This document shows positions 7,869-17,755 of a stretch of DNA of 64,000 nucleotides, one piece after another (the stretch's first letter is position 1; the number at the start of each line of letters is the position of its first letter). The notes under the pieces are model-generated. The model made no database searches. It was not told where the DNA came from and worked only from the letters and a program-made list of their open reading frames with translations. Source of the DNA: Roseburia sp. 831b. Its GTDB lineage: Bacteria > Bacillota > Clostridia > Lachnospirales > Lachnospiraceae. The stretch lies in NCBI RefSeq assembly GCF_001940165.2, contig NZ_CP135162.1:609501-673500 (forward strand), given 5' to 3'. The translations under genes and the position numbers were made by a program.

Positions 7869-10097
7869 ATGGCAAAATATGCCAATGTAATTGTAGATAT
7901 ATCACTGGAAAAATTAGACAAGACATTTCAATATAAAATACCGGAACACTTACAGCAGGTGATACGGCCTGGTGTGAGAGTCAAAATTCCTTTTGGAAAC
8001 CGCAGTATGACAGGCTATGTCATTGAATTGACAGATGTAGTTGCATTCGATGAAACACGGCTAAAAGAGATTACGGCGGTGGAACAGGAAAGCATTGCAA
8101 TCGAGTCACAGCTGATTGCGCTGGCGGGATGGATGAAAAAAAATTATGGGGCGACCATGAATCATGCACTAAAGACCGTGCTTCCAATCAAGCAAAAGTC
8201 AAACCATAAAGAACAGCAAAAGGTGCATCTTCTGCTAGGGGAAGATGAGGCAAGGCAGCTGTTGGATGTGTTTGTAAAAAAGCACAACACGGCAAGAGCA
8301 AGACTTCTTGAGGCATTGTTAGAACATCCCGTATTAGAAAAAGAGATGATTACCCAGAAACTGAATGTTTCCGGTGCAGTCATCAAGGCGCTGGAAGAAA
8401 AAGGTGTGGTAGAAGTTACCCATGAGACGAAATACCGGAATCCAATCGGGCGCCTCGAACAAAAAGGATATCATAAAATTTTGACCGGGGAACAGCAGAA
8501 TGTAGTGCAGGAGATTATGGATAACTGGGACAACGATATTCATAAGACCTATCTTTTAAAAGGCATTACAGGAAGTGGCAAGACAGAGGTCTACATGGAG
8601 CTGATTGCACAGGTGATAGAAGCCGGAAAACAGGCGATTGTATTGATCCCGGAGATTGCGCTGACTTATCAGACGGTGATGCGTTTTTACGACCGGTTCG
8701 GAGACCGTGTCTCCATCCTGAATTCCAGACTTTCGGCTGGGGAGCGGTACGATCAGTTTGTGCGTGCAAAAAAAGGCGAAATTGACATTATGATTGGACC
8801 GCGTTCCGCTCTTTTTACCCCGTTTCAAAAACTTGGCCTTATCATCATCGACGAGGAACATGAGACTTCCTATAAAAGTGAGACACTCCCGCGCTATCAC
8901 GCGAGGGAGACTGCAATTGAGCGTGCAAGGATGGCAGGTGCAAGCGTGGTTCTTGGGTCAGCGACCCCTTCCGTTGAAAGCTATTACAGGGCGAAAACGG
9001 GCGAGTACCAATTGCTCGAATTAAAACATCGAATCGGAGAGCGGAAGCTGCCGGAGTGCCAGGTTGTCGACCTTCGGGAAGAGTTAAGAAACGGGAATCG
9101 TTCCATCCTAAGTGTCCGGCTGCAGGAGCTGATAGAAGACCGCTTGAAAAAGGGACAGCAAACCATGTTGTTTCTCAATCGAAGAGGAGTGGCAGGGTTT
9201 GTCTCTTGCAGGTCTTGCGGCCATGTGATAAAATGTCCGCATTGCGATGTTTCACTAAGCCAGCACAACAATCACCGGATGGTGTGCCATTATTGCGGAT
9301 ATCAGGAGCCGGAGCCTGCGGTCTGCCCGGTATGTGGTTCCAGGTATATTGGTGGATTTAAAGCCGGAACGCAGAAAATCGAGATGATTGTAAAACAGCG
9401 TTTTCCACAGGCGAGAGTGCTTCGAATGGATATGGACACCACAAGGAATAAAGAAGGGCATGAGAAAATCCTTTCCGCATTTGCGAATGGAGAAGCGGAT
9501 ATCCTGATTGGAACCCAGATGATTGTAAAAGGACATGATTTCCCGAACGTGACGCTTGTCGGTGTTCTTGCAGCGGACATGTCACTACATGTCAGTGATT
9601 ATCATGCGGCAGAACGTACGTTCCAATTGCTGACACAGGCAGCAGGAAGAGCAGGAAGAGGAAAAAGTCCGGGTGAGGTAGTTATCCAGACGTATGACCC
9701 GACACATTATAGCATTGAGACGGCAAAGGAACAGGACTACGAAAGCTTTTACAAGCAAGAGATTGCGTTTCGGAGTATGATGTCCTATCCGCCGGTTTCC
9801 AATATGCTCGTTATTTTATGCGCTTCTAAGCAGGAAGGACATGCAGCAGCAGGTGCAAAAGATCTTGCCACAAAAATTGCACAAAGTGTAAAAAATAATG
9901 AGGTAAAAATCATTGGCCCGGCAGATGCGGCGATTGCGAAAGTTCAGGATATTTATAAAAAAGTAATCTATTTAAAGGCAAAAGAGTATCAGACACTCGT
10001 TCAGGTGAAAGACCGGATTGAGCAGTATACCAAAGACAATTGTAGTTATAAAGATATCACCGTACAGTTTGATTTTAATCCTGTAAACGGTTTTTAA
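7869..10097 (+). CDS. priA: Primosomal replication restart helicase
   Basis: 3'-5' helicase that reloads the replisome at stalled forks. The 742-residue protein has the N-terminal 3'BD beginning AKYANVIVDI, Walker A GITGSGKTEVY, the DEEH box, and the zinc-binding insertion (CRSCGHVIKCPHC, then CHYC and CPVC) between the helicase lobes, followed by the GTQMIVKGHDF and QAAGRAGR motifs. The start at 7869 gives the conserved N terminus; the in-frame ATG at 7857 would add four residues, and the GAGGTGG site (7859-7865) lies between the two. It heads a 12-kb run of same-strand housekeeping genes. Confidence 0.96.
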   Translation: MAKYANVIVDISLEKLDKTFQYKIPEHLQQVIRPGVRVKIPFGNRSMTGYVIELTDVVAFDETRLKEITAVEQESIAIESQLIALAGWMKKNYGATMNHALKTVLPIKQKSNHKEQQKVHLLLGEDEARQLLDVFVKKHNTARARLLEALLEHPVLEKEMITQKLNVSGAVIKALEEKGVVEVTHETKYRNPIGRLEQKGYHKILTGEQQNVVQEIMDNWDNDIHKTYLLKGITGSGKTEVYMELIAQVIEAGKQAIVLIPEIALTYQTVMRFYDRFGDRVSILNSRLSAGERYDQFVRAKKGEIDIMIGPRSALFTPFQKLGLIIIDEEHETSYKSETLPRYHARETAIERARMAGASVVLGSATPSVESYYRAKTGEYQLLELKHRIGERKLPECQVVDLREELRNGNRSILSVRLQELIEDRLKKGQQTMLFLNRRGVAGFVSCRSCGHVIKCPHCDVSLSQHNNHRMVCHYCGYQEPEPAVCPVCGSRYIGGFKAGTQKIEMIVKQRFPQARVLRMDMDTTRNKEGHEKILSAFANGEADILIGTQMIVKGHDFPNVTLVGVLAADMSLHVSDYHAAERTFQLLTQAAGRAGRGKSPGEVVIQTYDPTHYSIETAKEQDYESFYKQEIAFRSMMSYPPVSNMLVILCASKQEGHAAAGAKDLATKIAQSVKNNEVKIIGPADAAIAKVQDIYKKVIYLKAKEYQTLVQVKDRIEQYTKDNCSYKDITVQFDFNPVNGF

Positions 10098-10110
10098 GGA
10101 GGAAAAAAAG

Positions 10111-10587
10111 ATGGCATTAAGACAGATTAGAACACAGGGAGATCCGGTATTGAACAAAAAATGCCGTGAAGTGACAGAAGTAACAGATAGAATCGTGGAG
10201 TTAATCGACGATATGCTTGAAACCATGTATGAGGCAAATGGTGTTGGATTAGCAGCACCTCAGGTTGGTATTTTAAAACGAATCGTGGTTATCGATGTCG
10301 GAGAAGGACCAATCGTTATGATTAACCCAACAATCGTAGAGACATCCGGTGAGCAGACCGGAAGCGAGGGATGCTTAAGCATTCCTGGAAAAGCTGGTAC
10401 GGTCACCAGACCAAATTATGTAAAAGCGCGTGCGTTTGATGAAAACATGGAAGAATATGAAATCGAAGGCACAGAATTACTTGCGAGAGCTATTATGCAT
10501 GAAACAGATCATCTGGACGGTCATTTGTATACAGAACTTGTAGAAGGTCCACTTCAGGACGTGACCTACGATGACGAGGAAGCATAA
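10111..10587 (+). CDS. def: Peptide deformylase
   Basis: Metalloenzyme that removes the formyl group from nascent N-terminal methionine. The 158 residues carry all three family motifs: GVGLAAPQVG, EGCLSIPG (metal-binding Cys) and HETDHLDG (HExxH type). It follows priA by 13 bases with AGGAGG in the gap and precedes fmt, the enzyme that adds the formyl group, a common pairing. Confidence 0.97.
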   Translation: MALRQIRTQGDPVLNKKCREVTEVTDRIVELIDDMLETMYEANGVGLAAPQVGILKRIVVIDVGEGPIVMINPTIVETSGEQTGSEGCLSIPGKAGTVTRPNYVKARAFDENMEEYEIEGTELLARAIMHETDHLDGHLYTELVEGPLQDVTYDDEEA

Positions 10588-10671
10588 AAAGTGTAACAAT
10601 AATAAAGGTACATGATTTGTGCTTACACATGGACATAAGATGTGAAAAACAGCGAGGGATTGGAGAATAAA

Positions 10672-11607
10672 ATGAGAGTAATTTTTATGGGAACACCTGA
10701 TTTTGCGGTGGGAACGTTAGAGAAAATAATTGCCGCAGGCCATGAGGTGGTTTTGGTCGTTTCTCAGCCGGATAAACAAAAAGGAAGAGGAAAGGCATTC
10801 CAATATCCACCGGTAAAAGAATGTGCAATCGAACACGGAATCGAGGTTTACCAGCCAAAACGAATCCGTGAAGCAGAGAGTGTGGAATATTTAAGAAAAT
10901 ATCAGCCGGATATCATTGTTGTGGCTGCGTTTGGGCAGATTGTTTCAAGAGAGATTCTAGAGATGCCAAAATACGGCTGTATCAACGTACATGCATCTTT
11001 ATTACCAAAATACCGTGGAGCTGCACCGATTCAGTATGCAGTCATCAACGGGGATGCGGTGAGCGGTGTGACAATTCAGCAGATGAACGAAGGTGTTGAT
11101 ACCGGTGATATTATTTTACAAAAAGAAGTAGAACTTGCACCGGATGAGACAGGTGGAAGCCTGTTTGACCGCCTGGCTAAGACAGGGGCAGAAGCTTGTG
11201 TGGAAGCAATGGCTCAGATTGCGCAGGGAACTGCCGTCCATACACCACAGGACTCTGCACTTGCAACACATACCGGAAAAATCACGAAAGAGATGGGAAG
11301 TATCGACTGGAACACACCTGCAGTTGAAATTGAAAGACTGATTCGCGGTTTAAATCCATGGCCAAGTGCTTATACTAGATTAGGTGAGAAAACCTTAAAA
11401 GTGTGGAAATCCCATGTGATTACAGAAGACTTTGAGGAAGAACCGGGCTGTATCGTCGATGTGACCAAAGATGCGATTTTGGTGCAGACAAAGGAAGGTG
11501 TGTTAGCACTGGACGAAGTTCAGCTTGAAGGAAAGAAACGCATGGCAACGGAAGCCTTTTTACGTGGTTATGATGTAGAAAGAGGAACATTTTTTAAACG
11601 TGGTTAA
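10672..11607 (+). CDS. fmt: Methionyl-tRNA formyltransferase
   Basis: Formylates initiator Met-tRNA using 10-formyltetrahydrofolate. The 311-residue protein shows VIFMGTPDF at the N terminus, the catalytic segment INVHASLLPKYRGAAPIQ and the SxLPxYRG folate-site signature. The start at 10672 has GGAG seven bases ahead; the frame extends to 10642 without a site. It is followed after 26 bases by the zinc metallopeptidase gene. Length and motifs are complete. Confidence 0.97.
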   Translation: MRVIFMGTPDFAVGTLEKIIAAGHEVVLVVSQPDKQKGRGKAFQYPPVKECAIEHGIEVYQPKRIREAESVEYLRKYQPDIIVVAAFGQIVSREILEMPKYGCINVHASLLPKYRGAAPIQYAVINGDAVSGVTIQQMNEGVDTGDIILQKEVELAPDETGGSLFDRLAKTGAEACVEAMAQIAQGTAVHTPQDSALATHTGKITKEMGSIDWNTPAVEIERLIRGLNPWPSAYTRLGEKTLKVWKSHVITEDFEEEPGCIVDVTKDAILVQTKEGVLALDEVQLEGKKRMATEAFLRGYDVERGTFFKRG

Positions 11608-11633
11608 AAAGTGCAGGACAGGAGGATGATCAT

Positions 11634-12341
11634 ATGCCTTTTTACTATTATTATTGGGATAATACTTATATTTTAGTTTTAATTGGAGCTGTTATCTGTA
11701 TGATAGCATCCGCCAGAGTAAGGACAACATTCAATAAATATTCACAGTACCGCAGTATGTCAGGACTAACCGGTGCACAGGCTGCAGAGCGTATTTTGCG
11801 TGCAGCAGGAATATATGACGTTGAGATTCGCCATGTATCCGGTAATCTGACGGACCACTACAATCCGGGAAACAAGACGTTAAATCTGTCGGATTCTGTT
11901 TACAATGCAACCTCGGTTGCAGCAGTCGGCGTAGCAGCACATGAGTGTGGTCATGCAATCCAGCATCAACAGTCTTATGCGCCGCTTAATATCAGAAGTG
12001 CCATTGTACCGGTAGCGAATTTAGGTTCCACCCTGGCGTGGCCGCTGATTATCATCGGATTGTTCTTTAACCGTTCCGTTGGAACTATGTTTATCAACGC
12101 CGGAATTTTGTTCTTTACATTTGCAGTACTGTTTCAGCTGGTAACGTTACCGGTCGAATTTAATGCATCGAAAAGAGCAATGCACCTTTTAGAGACACAG
12201 GGAATCTTAGGACAGGAAGAGTTAAAATACACAGGAAAAGTGTTAGGTGCAGCAGCGCTTACTTATGTTGCAAGTGCAGCGGCAGCTATTTTACAGCTTC
12301 TTCGTCTGGTTCTGTTATTTGGAGGAAGAGATCGTGACTAA
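11634..12341 (+). CDS. Membrane zinc metallopeptidase, YugP type
   Basis: The 235-residue protein of the neutral zinc metallopeptidase 2 family has an N-terminal membrane segment (about residues 9-24), the metal motif HECGHAIQHQ (about 103-112) and two or three further hydrophobic helices. The family's natural substrate is not known. An excellent AGGAGG precedes the ATG. Its stop overlaps the GTG start of rsmB by eight bases, so the two are translationally linked. It commonly sits in this translation-related cluster in Clostridia. Confidence 0.88.
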   Translation: MPFYYYYWDNTYILVLIGAVICMIASARVRTTFNKYSQYRSMSGLTGAQAAERILRAAGIYDVEIRHVSGNLTDHYNPGNKTLNLSDSVYNATSVAAVGVAAHECGHAIQHQQSYAPLNIRSAIVPVANLGSTLAWPLIIIGLFFNRSVGTMFINAGILFFTFAVLFQLVTLPVEFNASKRAMHLLETQGILGQEELKYTGKVLGAAALTYVASAAAAILQLLRLVLLFGGRDRD

Positions 12342-13656
12342 TGCGATAAATATTCGGGAACTGGTATTAGAGATTCTTATGCAGGTGACCAAGGAAGGCG
12401 AATACAGCCATCTTGTCATTCGTTCTGTGTTAGAGAAGTATCAGTATTTGGAAAAGCAGGAACGTGCCTTTTTGACAAGGGTTTCCGAGGGAACCCTTGA
12501 GTACATGATAGAGCTGGATTACATCATCAATCAGTTTTCCAAAGTAAAAGTAAATAAAATGAAACCAGTCATCCGCAACATCATGCGGATGTCTGTGTAT
12601 CAGTTGAAATATATGGATTCGGTTCCGGCTTCTGCGGCGTGCAATGAGGCGGTCAAGCTTGCGAAAAGAAAAGGGTTTTCCAGTCTTAGCGGATTCGTAA
12701 ACGGAGTGCTTCGCAATATTGCAAGGAACTTAGACCAGATTACATACCCAAAAGAGGAAGAAGACCCGGTACAGTTCTTATCGGTCTGCTATTCTATGCC
12801 GGAGTGGATTGTAACAAAATGGATTCGTGATTATGGCATGGAACTGACAAAAGAGATACTCAGCGCATTTTTGACAGATGCACCGATTATGATTCGAACC
12901 AACTGTACCAAGATTTCACCGGATGCATTAGAGGAACGCTTAAAGTCAGAGCATGTGACCGTGAAAAAAGCAGCATTAGAGGATGCAAAAGAACTTGATT
13001 ATGCATTTTTGATTTCGGATTTTGATTATCTGAATGCACTTCCTTCCTTCCAGGAGGGACTTTTCTATGTGCAGGATATCAGTTCCATGATGGTCGCTGA
13101 ATATGCGGACCCGAAGGAAGGGGATGTCGTTGTGGATGTCTGTGCCGCACCTGGTGGAAAAAGTATTCACATCGCCGAGAAATTAAATGGAACCGGAATG
13201 GTTTTTGCAAGAGATTTACCGGAGTACAAAGTTTCCCTGATAGAAGAAAACATTGCCCGCCATCAGCTTGCAAATATCAAGGCACAGCAGCAGGATGCCC
13301 TGGTTTTGGATGAATCCATGATAGGAAAAGCGGATATCGTCGTTGCAGATTTGCCATGCTCCGGTCTTGGTGTCATGCGCAAAAAGACGGACATCAAATA
13401 TAAGATGGATGAGGCAAAACAAAAAGATTTAGAAAAGTTACAACGGGAAATGTTAGCCGTGGTACACAAATATGTGCGGGCTGGCGGAACACTTCTTTAT
13501 TCTACCTGTACCATCAATCGTGGTGAGAATGAAGAAAATGCAGCATGGTTTTTGAAAGAATATCCAGAGTTTGAACTGGTAAAATCCAAACAGTTTTTCC
13601 CGAAAAAGGAATACGGAGACGGATTTTTCCTTGCAAAATTTATTCGGAAGAAATAA
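12334..13656 (+). CDS. rsmB: 16S rRNA (cytosine-967-C5)-methyltransferase
   Basis: SAM-dependent m5C methyltransferase for 16S rRNA. The 440-residue protein has an N-terminal NusB-like RNA-binding domain (about residues 1-130) and a C-terminal Rossmann methyltransferase: DVCAAPGGKS (SAM loop), DLPCSGLGVM and STCTINRGENE (catalytic cysteine motifs). The start is a GTG at 12334, placed by GGAGGAAGAG immediately upstream inside the preceding gene; the open frame to 12247 lies wholly inside that gene and is rejected. It overlaps its neighbour by eight bases. Confidence 0.95.
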   Translation: MTNAINIRELVLEILMQVTKEGEYSHLVIRSVLEKYQYLEKQERAFLTRVSEGTLEYMIELDYIINQFSKVKVNKMKPVIRNIMRMSVYQLKYMDSVPASAACNEAVKLAKRKGFSSLSGFVNGVLRNIARNLDQITYPKEEEDPVQFLSVCYSMPEWIVTKWIRDYGMELTKEILSAFLTDAPIMIRTNCTKISPDALEERLKSEHVTVKKAALEDAKELDYAFLISDFDYLNALPSFQEGLFYVQDISSMMVAEYADPKEGDVVVDVCAAPGGKSIHIAEKLNGTGMVFARDLPEYKVSLIEENIARHQLANIKAQQQDALVLDESMIGKADIVVADLPCSGLGVMRKKTDIKYKMDEAKQKDLEKLQREMLAVVHKYVRAGGTLLYSTCTINRGENEENAAWFLKEYPEFELVKSKQFFPKKEYGDGFFLAKFIRKK

Positions 13657-13685
13657 ATACAAATGTAGTTAGATAGAGGATAAAA

Positions 13686-14756
13686 ATGGAAGAGTTAAAA
13701 AATAAGGATGCGCTGACAGATGTCAAATCCATGAATCTAGAAGAATTGACTGAGTATGTAAAAACGCTTGGGGAAAAGGCATTCCGTGCCAAACAGATGT
13801 ATCAGTGGATGCATGTAAAACACGTAGATTCGTTCGATGAGATGACAAATTTATCCGCATCTTTCCGGGAAAAATTAAAGGCGGAATGTCGTCTGATTTC
13901 CCTGAAAAAAGAAGAGGTTCAGATTTCCAAATTAGATGGAACCAGAAAGTACCTGTTTGTTCTTGAAGATGGAAATGTCATCGAAAGTGTATTGATGAAA
14001 TATAAGCATGGTAATTCCGTCTGTATTTCTTCACAGGTTGGCTGCCGCATGGGCTGCCGCTTTTGCGCGTCGACCTTAGACGGACTCGTGCGTGGACTGC
14101 GCCCTGCGGAAATGATTGATCAGATTTATCAGATTGGAAAAGATATCGGGGAACGGATTTCCAATGTTGTCGTTATGGGAACCGGAGAGCCAATGGATAA
14201 TTTTGACAATCTGCTTCGTTTTATCGAGCTTTTGACAGATGAAAACGGACTCAATATCAGCCAAAGGAACCTTACGGTATCCACATGTGGTATTGTGCCA
14301 AAGATGAAAGAGCTGGCAGATAAAAAGTTACAGATTACACTGGCGTTGTCCCTTCACGCATCCAACCAGCAAAAGCGTCTGGAGCTGATGCCGGTTGCCA
14401 ATAAATATGAGATTCACGATGTGGTAGATGCCTGCAAATATTATTTTGAAAAGACAGGAAGGCGTGTCACATTTGAATACAGCCTGGTCGGCGGTGTCAA
14501 CGATACCGATGAGGATGTCAACGAACTGGTGCAGCTTTTAAAAGGAATGAACTGTCACCTGAATCTGATTCCGGTGAACCCGATTAAGGAGCGCGATTTC
14601 GTGCAGCCGGATACCAGAATTATTACAGGATTTAAGAATAAATTAGAAAAGAGCGGGATGAACGTTACCGTCAGAAGAGAGATGGGGCGGGACATTGATG
14701 GAGCCTGCGGACAGCTTCGTAAAAAGTTCATGGATACGACAAACGATGCAATGTAA
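13686..14756 (+). CDS. rlmN: Dual-specificity rRNA/tRNA (adenine-C2)-methyltransferase
   Basis: Radical-SAM enzyme that makes m2A2503 in 23S rRNA and m2A37 in some tRNAs. The 356 residues include the [4Fe-4S] motif CRMGCRFC at about residue 121-128, VVMGTGEPMDN, and the late Cys region ending CGQL. It lies 29 bases after rsmB, the usual arrangement in Firmicutes. Length is normal and motifs are intact. Confidence 0.96.
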   Translation: MEELKNKDALTDVKSMNLEELTEYVKTLGEKAFRAKQMYQWMHVKHVDSFDEMTNLSASFREKLKAECRLISLKKEEVQISKLDGTRKYLFVLEDGNVIESVLMKYKHGNSVCISSQVGCRMGCRFCASTLDGLVRGLRPAEMIDQIYQIGKDIGERISNVVVMGTGEPMDNFDNLLRFIELLTDENGLNISQRNLTVSTCGIVPKMKELADKKLQITLALSLHASNQQKRLELMPVANKYEIHDVVDACKYYFEKTGRRVTFEYSLVGGVNDTDEDVNELVQLLKGMNCHLNLIPVNPIKERDFVQPDTRIITGFKNKLEKSGMNVTVRREMGRDIDGACGQLRKKFMDTTNDAM

Positions 14757-14757
14757 C

Positions 14758-14786
14758 TTGTCCTTTTGATAGGGTTGTGCTAAAAT
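14758..14786 (+). promoter_or_regulatory. Probable prpC-prkC promoter
   Basis: TTGTCC (14758-14763), 17 bp, TAAAAT (14781-14786), in the only gap over 100 bases in this gene run. Confidence 0.5.
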
Positions 14787-14870
14787 AACCAAGATGTAAG
14801 ATGCTAGAAGTGCATGTTTGCATAAATTGCGGGATGTATTTTTAGGGGAAGAAAGGTAGGAATTAAGGAA

Positions 14871-15602
14871 ATGAAGACGTTTTCCATGACGGATATTGGA
14901 AAAAGACGTGAAATGAATCAGGACTATGTATTTACGTCTGAAACAGCCGTAGGAAATCTACCTAACCTTTTTCTGGTAGCAGATGGAATGGGAGGCCACA
15001 AAGCCGGTGAGTATGCTTCAAGATTTACGGTAGATACCATTGTAGAATCCGTAAAAGCATCGAGAGAAACAGAACCGGTCGCAATTATGAAAGAGGCAGT
15101 AACGAAAGCAAATGAGTTACTGATAGAAGAAGCCAGAGCGGATGAAAAGAAGTCAGGAATGGGAACTACAATTGTAGTTGCAACAATTCTTGGCAAAAAA
15201 TTATATGTCGCCAATGTGGGTGACAGTCGTTTGTATCTGGTCAATCGGGAAATTTCACAGATTACAAGAGACCATTCTTTGGTAGAGGAAATGGTTCGTC
15301 TTGGAGAGATGGATAAAGCAGAAGCAAAAGATCATCCGGACAAGAATGTGATTACAAGAGCGATTGGAGCGATTCCTGATGTTGTAATTGATTTTTTTGA
15401 GGTAGAGCTTGAAGAAGAAGATACGGTATTGATGTGTTCGGATGGGCTTACGAATATGATTGAGGATGAGGACATTAAGAAAATTATCCTCACACAGAGG
15501 GATATAGCAGAAAAAGCAGAAAAGCTGGTTGTGACTGCGAATGAGAATGGTGGAAAAGATAATATTACTGTTGTGGTAATTGAGCCATTTTCTGTAAATT
15601 AG
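14871..15602 (+). CDS. prpC: PP2C-type Ser/Thr protein phosphatase
   Basis: Metal-dependent phosphatase that reverses phosphorylation by the adjacent kinase. The 243 residues show the PP2C motifs: RxxNxD (REMNQDYVF), LVADGMGGH, GTTIV, VGDSRLYL, and the C-terminal DNITVVV. It is cytoplasmic, with no membrane segment. The kinase gene follows after 20 bases, so stoichiometric expression is expected. The pair typically controls cell-wall synthesis, translation GTPases and germination in Firmicutes. Confidence 0.95.
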   Translation: MKTFSMTDIGKRREMNQDYVFTSETAVGNLPNLFLVADGMGGHKAGEYASRFTVDTIVESVKASRETEPVAIMKEAVTKANELLIEEARADEKKSGMGTTIVVATILGKKLYVANVGDSRLYLVNREISQITRDHSLVEEMVRLGEMDKAEAKDHPDKNVITRAIGAIPDVVIDFFEVELEEEDTVLMCSDGLTNMIEDEDIKKIILTQRDIAEKAEKLVVTANENGGKDNITVVVIEPFSVN

Positions 15603-15622
15603 AGGAAAGGGATAGAAGATCT

Positions 15623-17704
15623 ATGTTGACAGAAGGAACATATATAGCAGATCGTTATGAGATCGTTGGCAAGATTGGTGCAGGCGGAATGTCTGATGTT
15701 TACAAGGCAAAAGATCATACACTTGGCCGTTTTGTAGCAATAAAGGTATTGAAACCGGAATTTTCAGAAGATGTTAATTTCGTGACAAAATTCCGTACGG
15801 AGGCACAGTCTGCAGCGGGACTAGAACACCCTAATATTGTAAATATTTATGATGTTGGAAGCGAAAATGGAATGCACTACATTGTGATGGAATATGTAGA
15901 AGGCATTACTTTAAAAACATATATCGAGAAAAAAGGACAGCTTTCCTTTAAAGAGGCAGTCAGCATTGCCATTCAGGTAGGACGTGGTATTGAAGCCGCA
16001 CACAATAAACATATTGTGCATCGTGACATTAAGCCACAGAATATTATTATCTCCACAGAAGGAAAAGTAAAAGTAACCGATTTTGGTATTGCACGTGCTG
16101 CGACATCCAACACCATCAATTCCGATGTGATGGGTTCGGTTCACTATTCTTCACCGGAGCAGGCCAGAAATGGATTTGTAGATGGAAAAAGTGATATTTA
16201 TTCGCTCGGTATTGTCATGTACGAGATGGTAACCGGACGTGTTCCATTCGATGGAGACACAACGGTTGCAGTTGCAATCCAGCATTTACAGGAAGAGATG
16301 GTTGTGCCAAGTGCCTATGCGCCAGATCTTCCAATCAGCATGGAAAAAATCATTTTAAAATGTACCCAGAAGAATCCGGACAGACGTTACGAATCTATGG
16401 GAGACCTTTTAATGGATTTGAAAAAGGCACTTATCAGTCCAAACGAGGATTTTGTAGTGATGGTTCCACTCAGCAATCAGGATAAGACCCGTGTCATTGA
16501 AAAAGATGAGTTAGATGCCATCAAAAAAGAGACCAGTGGTGTCTACTACAACGAGGATGAAGAACCAGAAGAAGAGAATCAGGACGAGGATTACGACGAA
16601 GAGGACGAAGAGGACGATGATGAGGCAATCAATCCAAAGATGGAAAAAGCAATCACTATCATGGGAATTGCAGCCGGAGTGGTCATTGTCGGAATCATCA
16701 TCTATCTGATTGCAAGTTTCTTTGGACTTGTAAAATTCGGCGGTCACAGTAAGGACACCGAGACAGAAACACAGACTGAGACACAGACCGAGACAGAAAC
16801 AGAAGATGAGAGCGCAAAGAAAGTTGAAATGATTGACCTTACAGGCATGACTTTTGAGGAAGCTCAGACAGCATTAAAGAAGATAAAACTTGGAATCAAG
16901 GATAATGGTACCGTTTCCTCTGATACTGTCGAGGAAGGCAAAGTTGCCGAGCAGGATTACAAAAAGGGTGAAAAGATAGCAGAAAATACAACGATTAAAG
17001 TAAAAATCAGCAGCGGAAAAGGTGAGATATCAGTACCAAGCGTTGTTGGCAGTGATGAGAGTTCTGCAGGTTCTACTTTAAAGAGTGCAGGATTTAAAGT
17101 TTCAACCCAGTATGAGTACAACAATACCGTCGCAGAGGGAAAAGTTATTTCCCAGACTCCAGATGCCGGTGCAAGTGGAAAAGAAGGTGACACGGTTACC
17201 ATTACGGTAAGTCAGGGTGTTAAGATGGTAACCGTACCTAATGTATTAGGTCAGTCACAGGATGCTGCAACTTCTGCTTTAACAGGTGCAGGTCTTACCG
17301 TATCCAGCGTATCCTCCGATTACAGTGATACCGTTGCAGCAGGTTCTGTCATTTCACAGAGCATTGCAGACGGTAAGATTGTGGATGAAGGAACTTCAAT
17401 TACACTTGTAGTCAGCTTAGGACCAAAGGTCAAATTATATAGTTTCAGTGCTAAGATTGAGGCACCAAAGAATGATGATGGCACAACAAATGAAAACGTA
17501 AGTGCTGCAAACATTGTGTTAAAAGATGCTTCCGGAAATGTGTTAGAGACTTGGTCGAACCAGTCTATCGCATCCTTCCCACTTAGTATTTCAAAATCAG
17601 GAATTGAAGGACAGACATCCGGTACAGTTGAGATTACCTGGATGGATGCATCTGGCAATACGATGAATACACAGACACAAAATGTTACTTTCCAGGAACA
17701 ATAG
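15623..17704 (+). CDS. prkC: PASTA-domain Ser/Thr protein kinase
   Basis: Membrane kinase sensing cell-wall fragments. Order of parts in 693 residues: kinase domain (about 10-275) with GAGGMSDVY, IVHRDIKPQNI and DFGIARA; a very acidic juxtamembrane stretch (about 300-333); one transmembrane helix (about 343-366); a Thr/Glu-rich spacer TETETQTETQTETETED; three PASTA repeats (about 400-600) marked by IDLTGMTFEEA, VPSVVGSDESSA and VPNVLGQSQDAA; and a C-terminal beta-rich module of about 90 residues. The kinase faces the cytoplasm and the PASTA repeats the wall. rsgA, a known target of this kinase in Bacillus, lies downstream. Confidence 0.96.
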   Translation: MLTEGTYIADRYEIVGKIGAGGMSDVYKAKDHTLGRFVAIKVLKPEFSEDVNFVTKFRTEAQSAAGLEHPNIVNIYDVGSENGMHYIVMEYVEGITLKTYIEKKGQLSFKEAVSIAIQVGRGIEAAHNKHIVHRDIKPQNIIISTEGKVKVTDFGIARAATSNTINSDVMGSVHYSSPEQARNGFVDGKSDIYSLGIVMYEMVTGRVPFDGDTTVAVAIQHLQEEMVVPSAYAPDLPISMEKIILKCTQKNPDRRYESMGDLLMDLKKALISPNEDFVVMVPLSNQDKTRVIEKDELDAIKKETSGVYYNEDEEPEEENQDEDYDEEDEEDDDEAINPKMEKAITIMGIAAGVVIVGIIIYLIASFFGLVKFGGHSKDTETETQTETQTETETEDESAKKVEMIDLTGMTFEEAQTALKKIKLGIKDNGTVSSDTVEEGKVAEQDYKKGEKIAENTTIKVKISSGKGEISVPSVVGSDESSAGSTLKSAGFKVSTQYEYNNTVAEGKVISQTPDAGASGKEGDTVTITVSQGVKMVTVPNVLGQSQDAATSALTGAGLTVSSVSSDYSDTVAAGSVISQSIADGKIVDEGTSITLVVSLGPKVKLYSFSAKIEAPKNDDGTTNENVSAANIVLKDASGNVLETWSNQSIASFPLSISKSGIEGQTSGTVEITWMDASGNTMNTQTQNVTFQEQ

Positions 17705-17755
17705 AAAACTGAATATGATTTCTTGTTCAAAAGAAAATAGGGAGAAAACTTTTCT